Source: JBBRMQ01 sp038230775 (GTDB taxonomy: Bacteria > Acidobacteriota > Thermoanaerobaculia > Gp7-AA8). Taken from it: a DNA stretch of 49,879 nucleotides. Below are positions 39,539 through 47,290 of the stretch, piece after piece. Position 1 is the stretch's first letter, and each line of letters begins with the position of its first letter. The notes beneath the pieces were generated by a model. That model did not search any database and was not told where the DNA came from. It saw nothing but the letters and a program-made list of their open reading frames with translations. The stretch lies in the NCBI GenBank assembly GCA_038230775.1, contig JBBRMQ010000001.1, positions 1 through 49,879 on the forward strand, written 5' to 3'. The translations under genes and the position numbers were made by a program.

Positions 39539-40993
39539 ATGAACGTCGTGAAGTGGGGGTTGACGATCCTCTCCATTGCGATCGTGACGACGGTCGGAAC
39601 GTTTCTGCACCTCGCGCCAACGACCGTCGGATTCCTGTACCTCATCGTCGTTCTGCTGATTTCGCTCCGCGGCGGCCTGCTGGTGGGCACCGTCGCCTCG
39701 TTCATCGCCACACTTTGCTATAACTTTTTCTTCTTCGCGCCCCTGTACACGCTGACGATCGCGGAACCTGCAAACTGGTTCGCGCTGGCAGCGTTCCTCG
39801 TCGCCTCCGTCACGGTCAATCGACTGGTCGTCGCAGCGCGCGTGCAGGCGGAGCATGCCGAACAGCGGCGCACCGAGCTGGAGACCCTGTATGGACTGAG
39901 CATCGACCTCTTCACCGCCACCAATCGAGTGGGAGCGCTCGGCGAAGCGGCCGGGCGTGCGCTGCAGCTTCTCGGTGCGCGTGCCGGAGGCCTCGTCCTG
40001 TTCGACGGCAGCAGCTACCGGCAGCGCGTCATCTCGTGGAGCGGCGAGAAAGGGGATGAAGTCGAAGATCTGATTGCCGGCGTCGGCCGTCACAAGACAC
40101 CGCTGGAGTTCCCATCCCCGTTAGGCCGCGACGTCTATCTGCCGCTTGTCGTCGGTGGCAAGCCGTCGGGCGCGCTCGTGGCACGCGGAACGGCGGCATC
40201 GACACAGTCGCTGGAGTCTGCGGCGCGCCTGGTCGCCCTCGCGGTCGAGCGCGAGCGCTTCATCGAAGAGAATGCACACGTGCAGGCGCTGCGCGAGAGC
40301 GAGAGCCTCAAGACGTCTCTGCTTCGGGCGATCTCCCATGACCTGACGACGCCTCTCACCGCGATCACGATCCGGACGCAGTCGCTGCGCCGGCAGCCCG
40401 CGGCGGACGCAGAAATGGTCAGCGACATCGATTCCATTGCCGAGGAGACGTCGAGACTGCGCCGGCGAATCGAGAACCTGCTGTCGATGGCGCGACTGGA
40501 AGCAGGGAAGGCAAAGCCGCGGCGCGAGCCGACGCCGCCCGCGGACCTGTTCCGTGCGGCTCGTGAAAACCTGCCGATCGTGTTCTCGACGCGAACGATC
40601 GAGACCCACGTCGACAACGACTGCCCCGATGCGAACGTCGATCCCGCCTTGACGCTCGAGATCCTCGTCAATCTTCTGGAGAACGCGCATCGCGCGTCAC
40701 CGCCGGAGACGACGATCGAACTGCTGGCCCGCAAACATCCGATCGATGCTGACAAGGTTCGCCTCGAAGTGCTGGACCGCGGGCCGGGGATTCCCACCGC
40801 CATCGCGGACTCCGACGGGAACGTGGCCGCGGAGACGACCGACGTCGCACAACGCGGCCTGGGCCTGGAGATCGCGCGCGGGCTCGCCGCCGTCAACCTC
40901 GGCAGCATCGGCCTCGCGCCGCGGCCGGGCGGCGGCACCATCGCACGCATCGACCTTCCGGCGGCAACGCTGCAGACGGAGGAGACGGCGTGA
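39539..40993 (+). CDS. KdpD-like sensor histidine kinase lacking the N-terminal KdpD domain
   Basis: The 484-residue kinase opens with four membrane helices of the DUF4118 type (LTILSIAIVTTVGTFLHLAP, FLYLIVVLLISLRGG, ATLCYNFFFFAPLYTLTI and AFLVASVTVNRLVV), as in KdpD. A GAF-like region (about 120-235) follows, then HisKA with H267 in A-I-S-H-D-L-T-T-P-L, and a HATPase with an N-box (NLLENAHRAS) and G-box (QRGLGLEIARGLAAV). It lacks the cytoplasmic KdpD and Usp domains that precede the helices in E. coli KdpD, so it corresponds to the C-terminal half of that kinase. It probably reports potassium or osmotic state and phosphorylates the coupled regulator at 40990. No kdpFABC is present; the nearest potassium system is kup. 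Confidence 0.85.
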   Translation: MNVVKWGLTILSIAIVTTVGTFLHLAPTTVGFLYLIVVLLISLRGGLLVGTVASFIATLCYNFFFFAPLYTLTIAEPANWFALAAFLVASVTVNRLVVAARVQAEHAEQRRTELETLYGLSIDLFTATNRVGALGEAAGRALQLLGARAGGLVLFDGSSYRQRVISWSGEKGDEVEDLIAGVGRHKTPLEFPSPLGRDVYLPLVVGGKPSGALVARGTAASTQSLESAARLVALAVERERFIEENAHVQALRESESLKTSLLRAISHDLTTPLTAITIRTQSLRRQPAADAEMVSDIDSIAEETSRLRRRIENLLSMARLEAGKAKPRREPTPPADLFRAARENLPIVFSTRTIETHVDNDCPDANVDPALTLEILVNLLENAHRASPPETTIELLARKHPIDADKVRLEVLDRGPGIPTAIADSDGNVAAETTDVAQRGLGLEIARGLAAVNLGSIGLAPRPGGGTIARIDLPAATLQTEETA

Positions 40994-41679
40994 CGATCTC
41001 GAGCGTGATTCTGGTCGTCGACGACGATCCCGCCATTCGCGAATCGCTGGCGCGCGAGCTTCGCGCCACAGGCTACTCGGTGACGACCGGGAGCGACGGC
41101 GTCGAGGGATTGAGCTCGTTTCGGACGCGCGCGCCTGATCTCGTCCTCGCGGATCTCGCCATGCCGGGCTCCGACGGTTTCGAGATGATCTCCGCCATCC
41201 GCGCTTCGTCCCCGGTTCCGATCATCGTTCTCTCCGTTCGTGGCGTCGACGCCGACAAAGTGCGCGCTCTCGACCTCGGCGCCGACGATTTCGTCACCAA
41301 GCCATTCTCACTCAACGAACTGCTGGCACGCGTGAGGGCCCAGCTCAGACGCACCGGCGCTGCACCGCCGAGCTTCCTCCGCTTTCCTGATCTGACCATC
41401 GACATCGAACGCCGAAAGGTCATTCAGGGAAGCCGCGAGGTGCGCCTGACCCCGACAGAGTTTTCACTGCTCGAGCTCTTGTCGACGAACGCCGGGAAGC
41501 CCCTGTTCATCGATCAGATCATCGCGCGTGTCTGGCGCTCGGCCCCCGGCACGACGGCCGATACGGTGCGCGTGCACATGAGCTCCCTGCGAAAGAAGGT
41601 GGAGCCCGATCCATCGGTGCCGCGATACATCGTCACCGAGCCGTGGATCGGGTACCGCTTCATCGCGGAGCCCGTCTAA
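40990..41679 (+). CDS. KdpE-like OmpR-family response regulator
   Basis: The 229-residue regulator has a receiver domain (VVDDDPAIRESL, phospho-acceptor D55 in L-A-D-L-A-M-P-G, the conserved threonine/serine region IIVLSVRG and lysine in FVTKPFSLNELLARV) and a winged-helix OmpR-type DNA-binding domain (IQGSREVRLTPTEFSLLELL, then TVRVHMSSLRKKVEPD). The GTG start at 40990 overlaps the kinase stop (GTGA), coupling the pair. OmpR regulators bind tandem direct repeats about 11 bp apart. Two such repeats occur just downstream at 41704-41719 and again upstream of kup at 44372-44388, so both may be targets. Confidence 0.9.
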   Translation: MTISSVILVVDDDPAIRESLARELRATGYSVTTGSDGVEGLSSFRTRAPDLVLADLAMPGSDGFEMISAIRASSPVPIIVLSVRGVDADKVRALDLGADDFVTKPFSLNELLARVRAQLRRTGAAPPSFLRFPDLTIDIERRKVIQGSREVRLTPTEFSLLELLSTNAGKPLFIDQIIARVWRSAPGTTADTVRVHMSSLRKKVEPDPSVPRYIVTEPWIGYRFIAEPV

Positions 41680-41703
41680 CGAGCGGCCAGATCTTTCGAC
41701 ACT

Positions 41704-41719
41704 CTTAATCCACTCTTAA
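41704..41719 (+). promoter_or_regulatory. Tandem CTTAA direct repeat, candidate response-regulator binding site
   Basis: CTTAA at 41704-41708 and 41715-41719 start exactly 11 bp apart and are embedded in CACTCTTAAT and CACTCTTAAC. This is the spacing expected for an OmpR/PhoB-type dimer. The site lies just after the regulator gene and 75 bp before the small membrane gene at 41794. A related 11-bp-spaced pair precedes kup. Confidence 0.5.
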
Positions 41720-41793
41720 CAGGATCTCCCTCGCCCTTTCGGCCTTTTTTTGCGAGGCTTGATCGTGTCAGTTGTGATGATACGGAGAGGTTC

Positions 41794-42192
41794 ATGGTCG
41801 CGATCATGTTGAAGCGCGAGTCTCAGCACTACTCAGTAGTCTTCGCATCCGGCGCCACGGTCTGGGCCGTGGCGGCCGGGCTCGTTCTGATGGCCGATCA
41901 GAGGCTCGCGCACGTCTCTCCCGGAGCATGCCTCGCGGCGAAAGTAATGATCATCATCACCAGCGCGCTGGTGTGTGTGCGTTGGGGAGCGGGGGACGCC
42001 ACTCTCGAGCGTGCATTGTTCACGGGCATTGGCTGGGCGGTCCTTTCGATCATCGCCGAGATGATTGTGGTGTCGAACTTCAACCAAACCTGGCATCCGC
42101 TGATCGGCTCACCCGCTCAACCAGGCTACCGCGATGTACTGCTGCTGACGTGGGTCGGCGCGCCGGCGATGTTCACGCGGAGTCTCTCATGA
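41794..42192 (+). CDS. Small membrane protein, four helices, unrecognised
   Basis: The 132-residue hydrophobic protein has about four membrane helices (VVFASGATVWAVAAGLVLMAD, CLAAKVMIIITSALVCVRWG, TGIGWAVLSIIAEMIVVSNF and VLLLTWVGAPAMFTRS) with short loops and a conserved-looking tryptophan in each half. No family is recognised. The position between a potassium-type two-component system and kup, with a candidate regulator site at 41704 in its upstream region, suggests a membrane partner or target of the potassium response. The start has a plausible GGAGAGG sequence a few bases before the ATG. Confidence 0.65.
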   Translation: MVAIMLKRESQHYSVVFASGATVWAVAAGLVLMADQRLAHVSPGACLAAKVMIIITSALVCVRWGAGDATLERALFTGIGWAVLSIIAEMIVVSNFNQTWHPLIGSPAQPGYRDVLLLTWVGAPAMFTRSLS

Positions 42193-42230
42193 GCGGCCGT
42201 GGCTTCGATCTCGTCATCGGGGACGTGTGA

Positions 42231-42485
42231 TCAGGGACGCATCAACAATCCCGCGGTGATCAGGATGACACCGATGATCAGGGCGACGGGAGCGAGCACT
42301 GGCCGGTGCAGGTAGTTGTTGTAGATGACGCGATGCGTTCCGAGAACGTGCAGGCCGACCGAAGCCAGGTAGACGCCCAGCACGACGATCGTGAATCGTT
42401 CCAGCGGGGAGAGGCGCTCAGAATTCGATCTGGGCGCCAAGCTCCACCACCCGATTCGGCGGTAACCGGAAGAAGCGCGCCGCAC
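42231..42485 (-). CDS. Small two-helix membrane protein downstream of kup, start uncertain
   Basis: This frame lies at the 3' end of kup and overlaps its last 68 bases if the ATG at 42485 is used. The first 24 residues read like a shadow of kup (arginine- and serine-rich). The convincing part begins L-S-P-L-E-R-F and contains two hydrophobic segments, FTIVVLGVYLASVGLHVLG and APVALIIGVILITAGLLMRP, separated by HRVIYNNYLHRP. A start nearer 42413 with a rare codon would make a protein of about 60 residues. I do not recognise it. It may be translated with kup. Confidence 0.5.
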   Translation of the reverse strand: MRRASSGYRRIGWWSLAPRSNSERLSPLERFTIVVLGVYLASVGLHVLGTHRVIYNNYLHRPVLAPVALIIGVILITAGLLMRP

Positions 42486-44331
42486 TCTCCGCGTTGCGCA
42501 TCATGGACGCGAAGATCTTCTCGCGCCACGTCGCCATTCCGCTGGGGCGCGACGTCAAGATCAGCGTTTCACGTCCGAGGAAGTAGGTCGTGTCCATGGG
42601 CGGAACGGCCAACCCATGCTCATCCGCAACCCGTTGCAGGAGCGCCGGAACATCCGGCTCCTCCATGTAACCGTAACGACCGGTGACGCAGACGATCCCT
42701 TCCCCGAGATCGTCGATCTTCACGCGCTCGGCGTCACTTAGATGCGCGACTTCCTCGATGAAAATCGTGAGGAGGATGACCTGCTTGTGCAGCGCTTTGT
42801 AGTGTTTCAGGCTGTGCAGCAGAGCGGGAGGGATGACCTCGTTCGTGCGATGCATGAACACCGCGGTTCCCGGAACGCGCACCGGTCCTCGCATGCGCAA
42901 CGACGCCACGAACATCGAGGGCGACAGGGCACCTTCGAGCAAGCGCGAATTCAGAATGTGACGGCCGCGCCTCCACGTCGTCATCAACGTGAAGACGACC
43001 GCTCCGATGAGGAGCGGAACCCAGCCGCCATCGGCGATCTTGGCCAGGTTCGCGCCGAGAAACGCGGTGTCCGCGATGAGAAATCCGATGGTGACCGCGA
43101 TGGCGACGGAGCGCGGCCAGTGCAATAGGTCGCGCGCCACGACACCCGCGAGAATCGTCGTGATGATCATCGTCATGCTGACCGCGACGCCGTAGGCTCC
43201 GGCGAGACTCGTCGAGCTTCGGAACGCGATGACCAGCAGGATCGTCGCCGCCATCACCGTCCAGTTCACCGCCGGCATGTACACCTGCCCGATCTCCGCG
43301 CTCGATGTATGGACGACCTGCATTCGAGGGAGATATCCGAGCTGGATGGCCTGGCGGGTGAGCGAGAAGACGCCGGAAATGATCGCCTGCGACGCAATGA
43401 TCGCGGCGACCGTGGCCAGGACGACCAGTGGATACAGCGACCACTTCGGCGCAAGAAGATAGAACGGGTTGTGTGCCGCTTCCGGATTCCGGATCAGCAG
43501 CGCGCCCTGACCAAAGTACTGCAGAACGAGCGATACACCGACGAGACTGAACCAGTCGATCTGAATCGCCCGTTCCCCGAAGTGCCCCAGGTCAGCGTAG
43601 AGCGCTTCGCCGCCGGTGGCGACCAGAAAGACACCGCCGAGTACGAGAAAGCCATGAATCCCGTTGGTCGCGAAAAAGCGATAGGCATGCACCGGGTTGA
43701 TCGCCCACAGAACGGATGGGGCCAGGATGATGCCGCGCACGCCCATGACCGCCAGCGTTCCAAACCAGAAAATCATGATGGGACCGAAGATCGCGCCGAC
43801 CCCCGCAGTCCCCCGGCGCTGAAACAGGAAGAGCCCGATCAGCACGATCACCGTCAGCGGAACGACGTACGGCTTGAAGAACGGTGTGGCGATCTCGAGA
43901 CCCTCGACGGCGCTGAGCACCGAGATCGCGGGAGTGATCATTCCGTCGCCGTAGAGAAGCGCGGCGCCGAAGACCCCGATGCCGAGGAGAACCGCGCGCA
44001 CCGCTCCGCGGCGCGACTTGTCCATCCCGACCAGGCTCATGAGCGCGAGAATGCCGCCCTCGCCGCGGTTGTCGAATCGAAGAACGTACACGTGATACTT
44101 CACGGTCACCACGATCACGAGCGACCAGAAAATCAGAGACAGGACGCCGAACACGTTCGCCTGGGTCACCGGAACAGGGTGTGACCCATAGAAGCACTCG
44201 CGCAGCGAATAGAGAGGACTGGTACCGATGTCCCCGTACACGATGCCGAGGGCCAGCAGCGCGAGCGAGACGACGCGCTTGCCCGAGGCGTTCCCGTGCT
44301 GCTCGAGTGGTGCAGTGCGATCCGCGCTCAA
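42418..44331 (-). CDS. kup: Low-affinity potassium transporter Kup
   Basis: Kup imports potassium by proton symport. The 637-residue protein has twelve membrane segments and the family's landmarks: ALGIVYGDIGTSPLYSL at the start, KYHVYVLRFDNRGEGGILALMSL, the GMITPAISVLSAVEGLE segment, and the C-terminal cytoplasmic domain with PALLHSLKHYKALHKQVILL. E. coli Kup has 622 residues. Its ATG lies at 44331. A candidate OmpR-type site (44372-44388) sits about 41-57 bp upstream, in the promoter region, which links it to the KdpDE-like pair at 39539-41679. This would put a constitutive-type carrier under a potassium-sensing system. The small two-helix gene at 42231 overlaps its 3' end. Confidence 0.93.
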   Translation of the reverse strand: MSADRTAPLEQHGNASGKRVVSLALLALGIVYGDIGTSPLYSLRECFYGSHPVPVTQANVFGVLSLIFWSLVIVVTVKYHVYVLRFDNRGEGGILALMSLVGMDKSRRGAVRAVLLGIGVFGAALLYGDGMITPAISVLSAVEGLEIATPFFKPYVVPLTVIVLIGLFLFQRRGTAGVGAIFGPIMIFWFGTLAVMGVRGIILAPSVLWAINPVHAYRFFATNGIHGFLVLGGVFLVATGGEALYADLGHFGERAIQIDWFSLVGVSLVLQYFGQGALLIRNPEAAHNPFYLLAPKWSLYPLVVLATVAAIIASQAIISGVFSLTRQAIQLGYLPRMQVVHTSSAEIGQVYMPAVNWTVMAATILLVIAFRSSTSLAGAYGVAVSMTMIITTILAGVVARDLLHWPRSVAIAVTIGFLIADTAFLGANLAKIADGGWVPLLIGAVVFTLMTTWRRGRHILNSRLLEGALSPSMFVASLRMRGPVRVPGTAVFMHRTNEVIPPALLHSLKHYKALHKQVILLTIFIEEVAHLSDAERVKIDDLGEGIVCVTGRYGYMEEPDVPALLQRVADEHGLAVPPMDTTYFLGRETLILTSRPSGMATWREKIFASMMRNAESAARFFRLPPNRVVELGAQIEF

Positions 44332-44371
44332 CGCAACCGCGGAGTGTACGGGCAGGCGATCATGGAACGGG

Positions 44372-44388
44372 CTTAAGAAAGTCTAAAG
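44372..44388 (-). promoter_or_regulatory. Tandem CTTWAG direct repeat upstream of kup, candidate response-regulator site
   Basis: Read on the minus strand, toward kup, CTTTAG (44383-44388) is followed by CTTAAG (44372-44377), with starts 11 bp apart. It resembles the CTTAA pair at 41704-41719 and lies 41 bp upstream of the kup start. Both sites belong to the same potassium cluster, which makes a shared regulator plausible. Confidence 0.45.
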
Positions 44389-44509
44389 AAGCGCAGCGCC
44401 CGCGTCGCCTGCGATGAAATGTGGGGACCGGCTTGAGGCCTTCCCTCATGACGTCGAGCTGTTCACGATGGCGGTCCCGGCCGGGCATCGATGAACAACG
44501 GACTCAACC

Positions 44510-44615
44510 TGTCATTCCGACGCTGAGCGAAGCGAAGGGAGGGACCGGTGGGGCTGGGAGGGGCGATGAGCGAGCCGCCCGCCCACACCGGTCCTCGCTA
44601 CGCTCGGAATGACAG
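44510..44615. repeat. Large inverted repeat with TGTCATTCCGA ends
   Basis: TGTCATTCCGA (44510-44520) and its inverse TCGGAATGACA (44604-44614) bound a palindrome with further paired parts: GAGCGAAGCGAAG against CGCTACGCTC, and GGGACCGGTGGGG against CCCACACCGGTCC. The TCATTCCGAGCGAAGCGA type of repeat is found in many unrelated high-GC genomes as a REP-like element. It is unrelated in sequence to the other palindromes in this window. Confidence 0.75.
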
Positions 44616-44714
44616 CACCAAAAAACGACAGGCCAAATCTTCCAGCCACCTCCGTTCATCGCTGAAAATCCCCCGCCCGTCGCAAGACGGTTTCGCTCGC
44701 GCGAACTGGGCTCA

Positions 44715-44731
44715 ATAGTGGTGATCACTAT
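44715..44731. promoter_or_regulatory. ATAGTG-N5-CACTAT palindrome at a start codon
   Basis: The perfect inverted repeat ATAGTG (44715-44720), GTGAT and CACTAT (44726-44731) overlaps the candidate start codons of the membrane-protein gene (GTG 44718, GTG 44721, ATG 44730). A repressor bound here would block expression directly. No regulator in the window has a known matching site. Confidence 0.45.
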
Positions 44732-45146
44732 GGTCACCGCCTTCCGCCTGTACCTCCTCCGCGCGACATACCTGATGATCTTTCTGTTTCTGACGACACA
44801 AATCTGGCCGCAGGTCATCGACCAGGCCACGCGCTATCCACTGATGAGTGGTGTCGCCCGCTGTCTGCTCGCGGCGATGGCGCCATTTTTCCTCCTCGGT
44901 CTCCGCCATCCGCTCAAGATGCTCCCCGTGCTTCTGTTCGAGCTCGCGTGGAAGGCGATCTGGGTCGCGGCGGTCGGCATGCCGCTGTGGTTCGCGCATG
45001 CGATCGACGCCAGCAACTACGCGACATTCAAAGCCTGCCTGATTGGGGTCATCGTCATTTCCGTCGTCATCCCGTGGCCGTACGTCATCGACGCGTATTT
45101 CCGGGCCGCCGGTGACCGGTGGAAACGTGCTCCGTCGGGCGCATAG
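44730..45146 (+). CDS. Small polytopic membrane protein, unrecognised
   Basis: With the ATG at 44730 the protein has 138 residues and about four membrane helices (LYLLRATYLMIFLFLTTQIWP, SGVARCLLAAMAPFFLLGL, LPVLLFELAWKAIWVAAVGMPLWFA and ACLIGVIVISVVIPWPYVI). GTG codons at 44718 and 44721 are alternative starts. The family is not recognised. It precedes a LytS-type kinase gene by only a few codons and probably shares its transcript, so it could be a membrane partner or target of the two-component pair. The ATAGTG palindrome covers its start region. Confidence 0.65.
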   Translation: MVTAFRLYLLRATYLMIFLFLTTQIWPQVIDQATRYPLMSGVARCLLAAMAPFFLLGLRHPLKMLPVLLFELAWKAIWVAAVGMPLWFAHAIDASNYATFKACLIGVIVISVVIPWPYVIDAYFRAAGDRWKRAPSGA

Positions 45147-45169
45147 CCGGCGCGAGTATCCTGAGTGCG

Positions 45170-46240
45170 ATGTCCGACGTTGCAGCAGGTGCGAAGCCGA
45201 TCGGCGTCCTTGCGAAGACCCTCCGACGCTTCGCGGTCGCGCTGACGATTTCCATCGCCGCCGGCCTGCTCCTGGTCAGGGGGTGGCACAGTCCCGCAAC
45301 CTCGCTCTTTTTTCGCACGATCACGGTCGGGCTTACGGCTACGTTGGTGTTCGCGCTGTTCGAAGCGTGGCCCAGACGACTGCCCGATTGGCTGCAAAGG
45401 TGGGTGCTGCAGGTCGCTGCGGTCGGCGTCGCGATGCCGGTGACGACCCTGTTGCTCTGGGGCCTCTCGACCGCTCCGGGCGCGCCGCCGTTCTGGAAAG
45501 ACCGCGACCGCATGGATGGCTGGATGATGGTGACGTTCCTCTCCATCCTGCTCGCTCCGTGGACCGCGCTGGCAGCGATCGTCAGACAGAAGGAAGCGCT
45601 CGCGCGGCATCAGAAACTGGCCTTCGCGCTCGAACGCAGCGAGCTCGAACGACAGGCGCTCGACGCCCGGCTGCGTCTGCTGCAGGCGCAGGTCGCGCCA
45701 CATTTTCTCTTCAACACGCTCGCCAATGTGCAGGCGCTCGTCGACACCCGCTCGCCGTACGCATCGACGGTCCTTCGCAGCCTGGTCGCCTACCTGCGCG
45801 CCGCGGTCCCGGTGCTCGATGAACCGGCGGCGACGGTCGAGCGCGAGCTTCAACTCGTTCGCCCTTACCTGGAGCTCATGCAGATGCGCATCCCCGATCG
45901 TCTGCAGTACGCGATCAACATCGATCCATCCGCGCTCGAGGTGCGCTGCCCTCCAACCACGCTCCTGACACTGGTTGAGAATGCGGTTCGTCACGGCATC
46001 GATCCGAGCGAGGAAGGAGGGCGGATCGACATCGACATCCAGCGCCGCGGCGGTCGTTGCCTCATCCGCGTTACCGACACCGGAGCCGGCCTGCACCACT
46101 CCGCCAGGGGTTTGGGGACTGGTCTCACCACGCTGCGGGAGCGGCTGAAACTCATTTTCGGCGACGACGCACAACTGCGCCTGACGACAGCAGAGCGTTC
46201 GGGAGCGCGCGCCGAGGTCGAAATGCCGGCCCGGATATGA
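45170..46240 (+). CDS. LytS/YehU-type membrane sensor histidine kinase
   Basis: The 356-residue kinase has four membrane helices in its first 140 residues and no large periplasmic domain. It then has a coiled region and a His_kinase-type core (LQAQVAPHFLFNTLANVQAL, with the phospho-acceptor H178), followed by a HATPase (LVENAVRHGIDPSEEGG, TGAGLHHSARGLGTGLTTLRERL). This is the LytS/YehU architecture, in which the kinase works with a LytTR response regulator. I chose the ATG at 45170; a GTG at 45119 is in frame upstream but would overlap the end of the preceding gene. Its stop overlaps the regulator's start (ATGA at 46237). Confidence 0.88.
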   Translation: MSDVAAGAKPIGVLAKTLRRFAVALTISIAAGLLLVRGWHSPATSLFFRTITVGLTATLVFALFEAWPRRLPDWLQRWVLQVAAVGVAMPVTTLLLWGLSTAPGAPPFWKDRDRMDGWMMVTFLSILLAPWTALAAIVRQKEALARHQKLAFALERSELERQALDARLRLLQAQVAPHFLFNTLANVQALVDTRSPYASTVLRSLVAYLRAAVPVLDEPAATVERELQLVRPYLELMQMRIPDRLQYAINIDPSALEVRCPPTTLLTLVENAVRHGIDPSEEGGRIDIDIQRRGGRCLIRVTDTGAGLHHSARGLGTGLTTLRERLKLIFGDDAQLRLTTAERSGARAEVEMPARI

Positions 46241-47028
46241 GCGGGCATCCGACGGCACTGATCGCGGACGACGAGCCGCTGCTGCGCGAATCCCTGCGGA
46301 CGCAGCTGGCGGACGCCTGGCCCGAGCTCCAGATCGTCGCCGCGGCCCGGAACGGACGCGAGGCCATCCGCCTGTTCGACGAGCGTCATCCCGACATCTG
46401 CTTCCTCGACGTGCAGATGCCCGGCCTGTCCGGCGTCGATGCTGCCAATCACATCGGGCGCCGCGCGCATCTGGTCTTCGTCACCGCTTTCGATCATTAC
46501 GCCGTGCAGGCATTCGCGCAGGGTGCACTCGATTACCTTCTGAAACCGGTCGAGCACGCGCGGCTCGCGGAGACGGTGAGTCGTCTCAAAGAACGCTTGC
46601 GCGCGGCGCGGCCTGCGATCAACACCGAGCATCTATTGCAGCAACTCGCCGCTCAGCTCGACAGGCTGCAGTCCGGCGGTACGAACAGCGAGCCGCTCCG
46701 CTGGATCCGCGCGCAGGCCGGGAAAACCGTTCGCCTCATCTCGACGGACGACGTCGACTATCTGCGTTCCGATGCGAAGTACACGCTCGTCGGGTGGAGG
46801 GATGGCAGCAAACCCGCCGAAGCGGTGGTGCGGACACCGCTCAAGGAGCTCCTTGCGCAACTCGACCCCGGGCAATTCGTGCAGGTCCATCGGTCCGTCG
46901 TCGTGAACCTGCGCGCAATCAGCCACGTCAAGCGACACGACAACGAGACGGCCGAGATTCACGTCAAGGGACGACCCGATGTGCTTCCGGTCAGCCGAAA
47001 TTACATGCACGTCTTCCGGCAGATGTAG
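46237..47028 (+). CDS. LytTR-type response regulator
   Basis: The 263-residue protein combines a receiver domain (LIADDEPLLRESL, phospho-acceptor D58 in C-F-L-D-V-Q-M-P-G-L, FVTAFDHYAVQAF, LDYLLKPV) with a C-terminal LytTR DNA-binding domain from about residue 160 (VRLISTDDVDYLRSDAKYT, TPLKELLAQLDPGQFVQVHRSVVVNLRAI, and VLPVSRNYMHVFRQM). LytTR proteins bind imperfect direct repeats upstream of target genes, often for cell-wall, autolysis or peptide signalling genes. It is coupled to the LytS-type kinase at 45170 and should act with it. The nearby unrecognised membrane protein at 44730 is a possible target. Confidence 0.92.
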   Translation: MSGHPTALIADDEPLLRESLRTQLADAWPELQIVAAARNGREAIRLFDERHPDICFLDVQMPGLSGVDAANHIGRRAHLVFVTAFDHYAVQAFAQGALDYLLKPVEHARLAETVSRLKERLRAARPAINTEHLLQQLAAQLDRLQSGGTNSEPLRWIRAQAGKTVRLISTDDVDYLRSDAKYTLVGWRDGSKPAEAVVRTPLKELLAQLDPGQFVQVHRSVVVNLRAISHVKRHDNETAEIHVKGRPDVLPVSRNYMHVFRQM

Positions 47029-47122
47029 TCGCCGTTCGTCGGCGAGAATCCTCTCTTCACGCAAAACTGATTGCTCGGATCATGAACGTCTTCGAAGTCG
47101 ATTGTGGCTTGAGCGCGCGAAT

Positions 47123-47168
47123 TGGAGCGGGCGACGGGGTTCGAACCCGCGACCTTGAGCTTGGGAAG
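47123..47168 (-). pseudogene. 3'-half fragment of tRNA-Gly(CCC), probable attachment-site scar
   Basis: These 46 bases are identical to the 3' part (anticodon loop through CCA end) of the complete tRNA-Gly gene at 49381-49456, in the same orientation. Identity stops exactly at the anticodon loop. The fragment cannot form a tRNA. It marks the far side of a 2.2-kb segment holding the BlaI and M56/STN genes, the pattern left when an element integrates into the anticodon region of a tRNA gene. Confidence 0.8.
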
Positions 47169-47179
47169 ATTCCGTGCCG

Positions 47180-47233
47180 CTTGCGGACGCTTCCATACGA
47201 GAGGAGTTCTCTTTTGCAGATGCCGTCCGCAAG
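47180..47233. other. Inverted repeat near the tRNA fragment
   Basis: CTTGCGGACG at 47180-47189 and CGTCCGCAAG at 47224-47233 form ten-base arms around a 34-base loop. The loop contains its own small GAGAGGAGTTCTC symmetry. It lies between the tRNA fragment and the 3' end of the M56/STN gene and could be a weak terminator for that gene or part of an element end. There is no T-run. Confidence 0.4.
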
Positions 47234-47290
47234 CATCCCCGAGCGTCTGCTGATCGGTTGATGGTTTGTAGTCGATGTGTTCCCGGTCCG

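Larger units (their letters stand above)
44332..44717. other. 386-bp divergent intergenic region
   Basis: This gap separates kup (minus) from the membrane-protein gene at 44730 (plus). It holds the tandem CTTAAG/CTTTAG site at 44372-44388 close to kup, a large inverted repeat at 44510-44615 in the middle, and the ATAGTG palindrome overlapping the start of the next gene. I saw no convincing frame, terminator or RNA element in the rest. Confidence 0.5.

Noticed and set aside
39539..41679. Complete kdp operon
   Set aside because: Only a KdpD C-terminal-half-like kinase and a KdpE-like regulator are present. No kdpFABC structural genes lie on either side.
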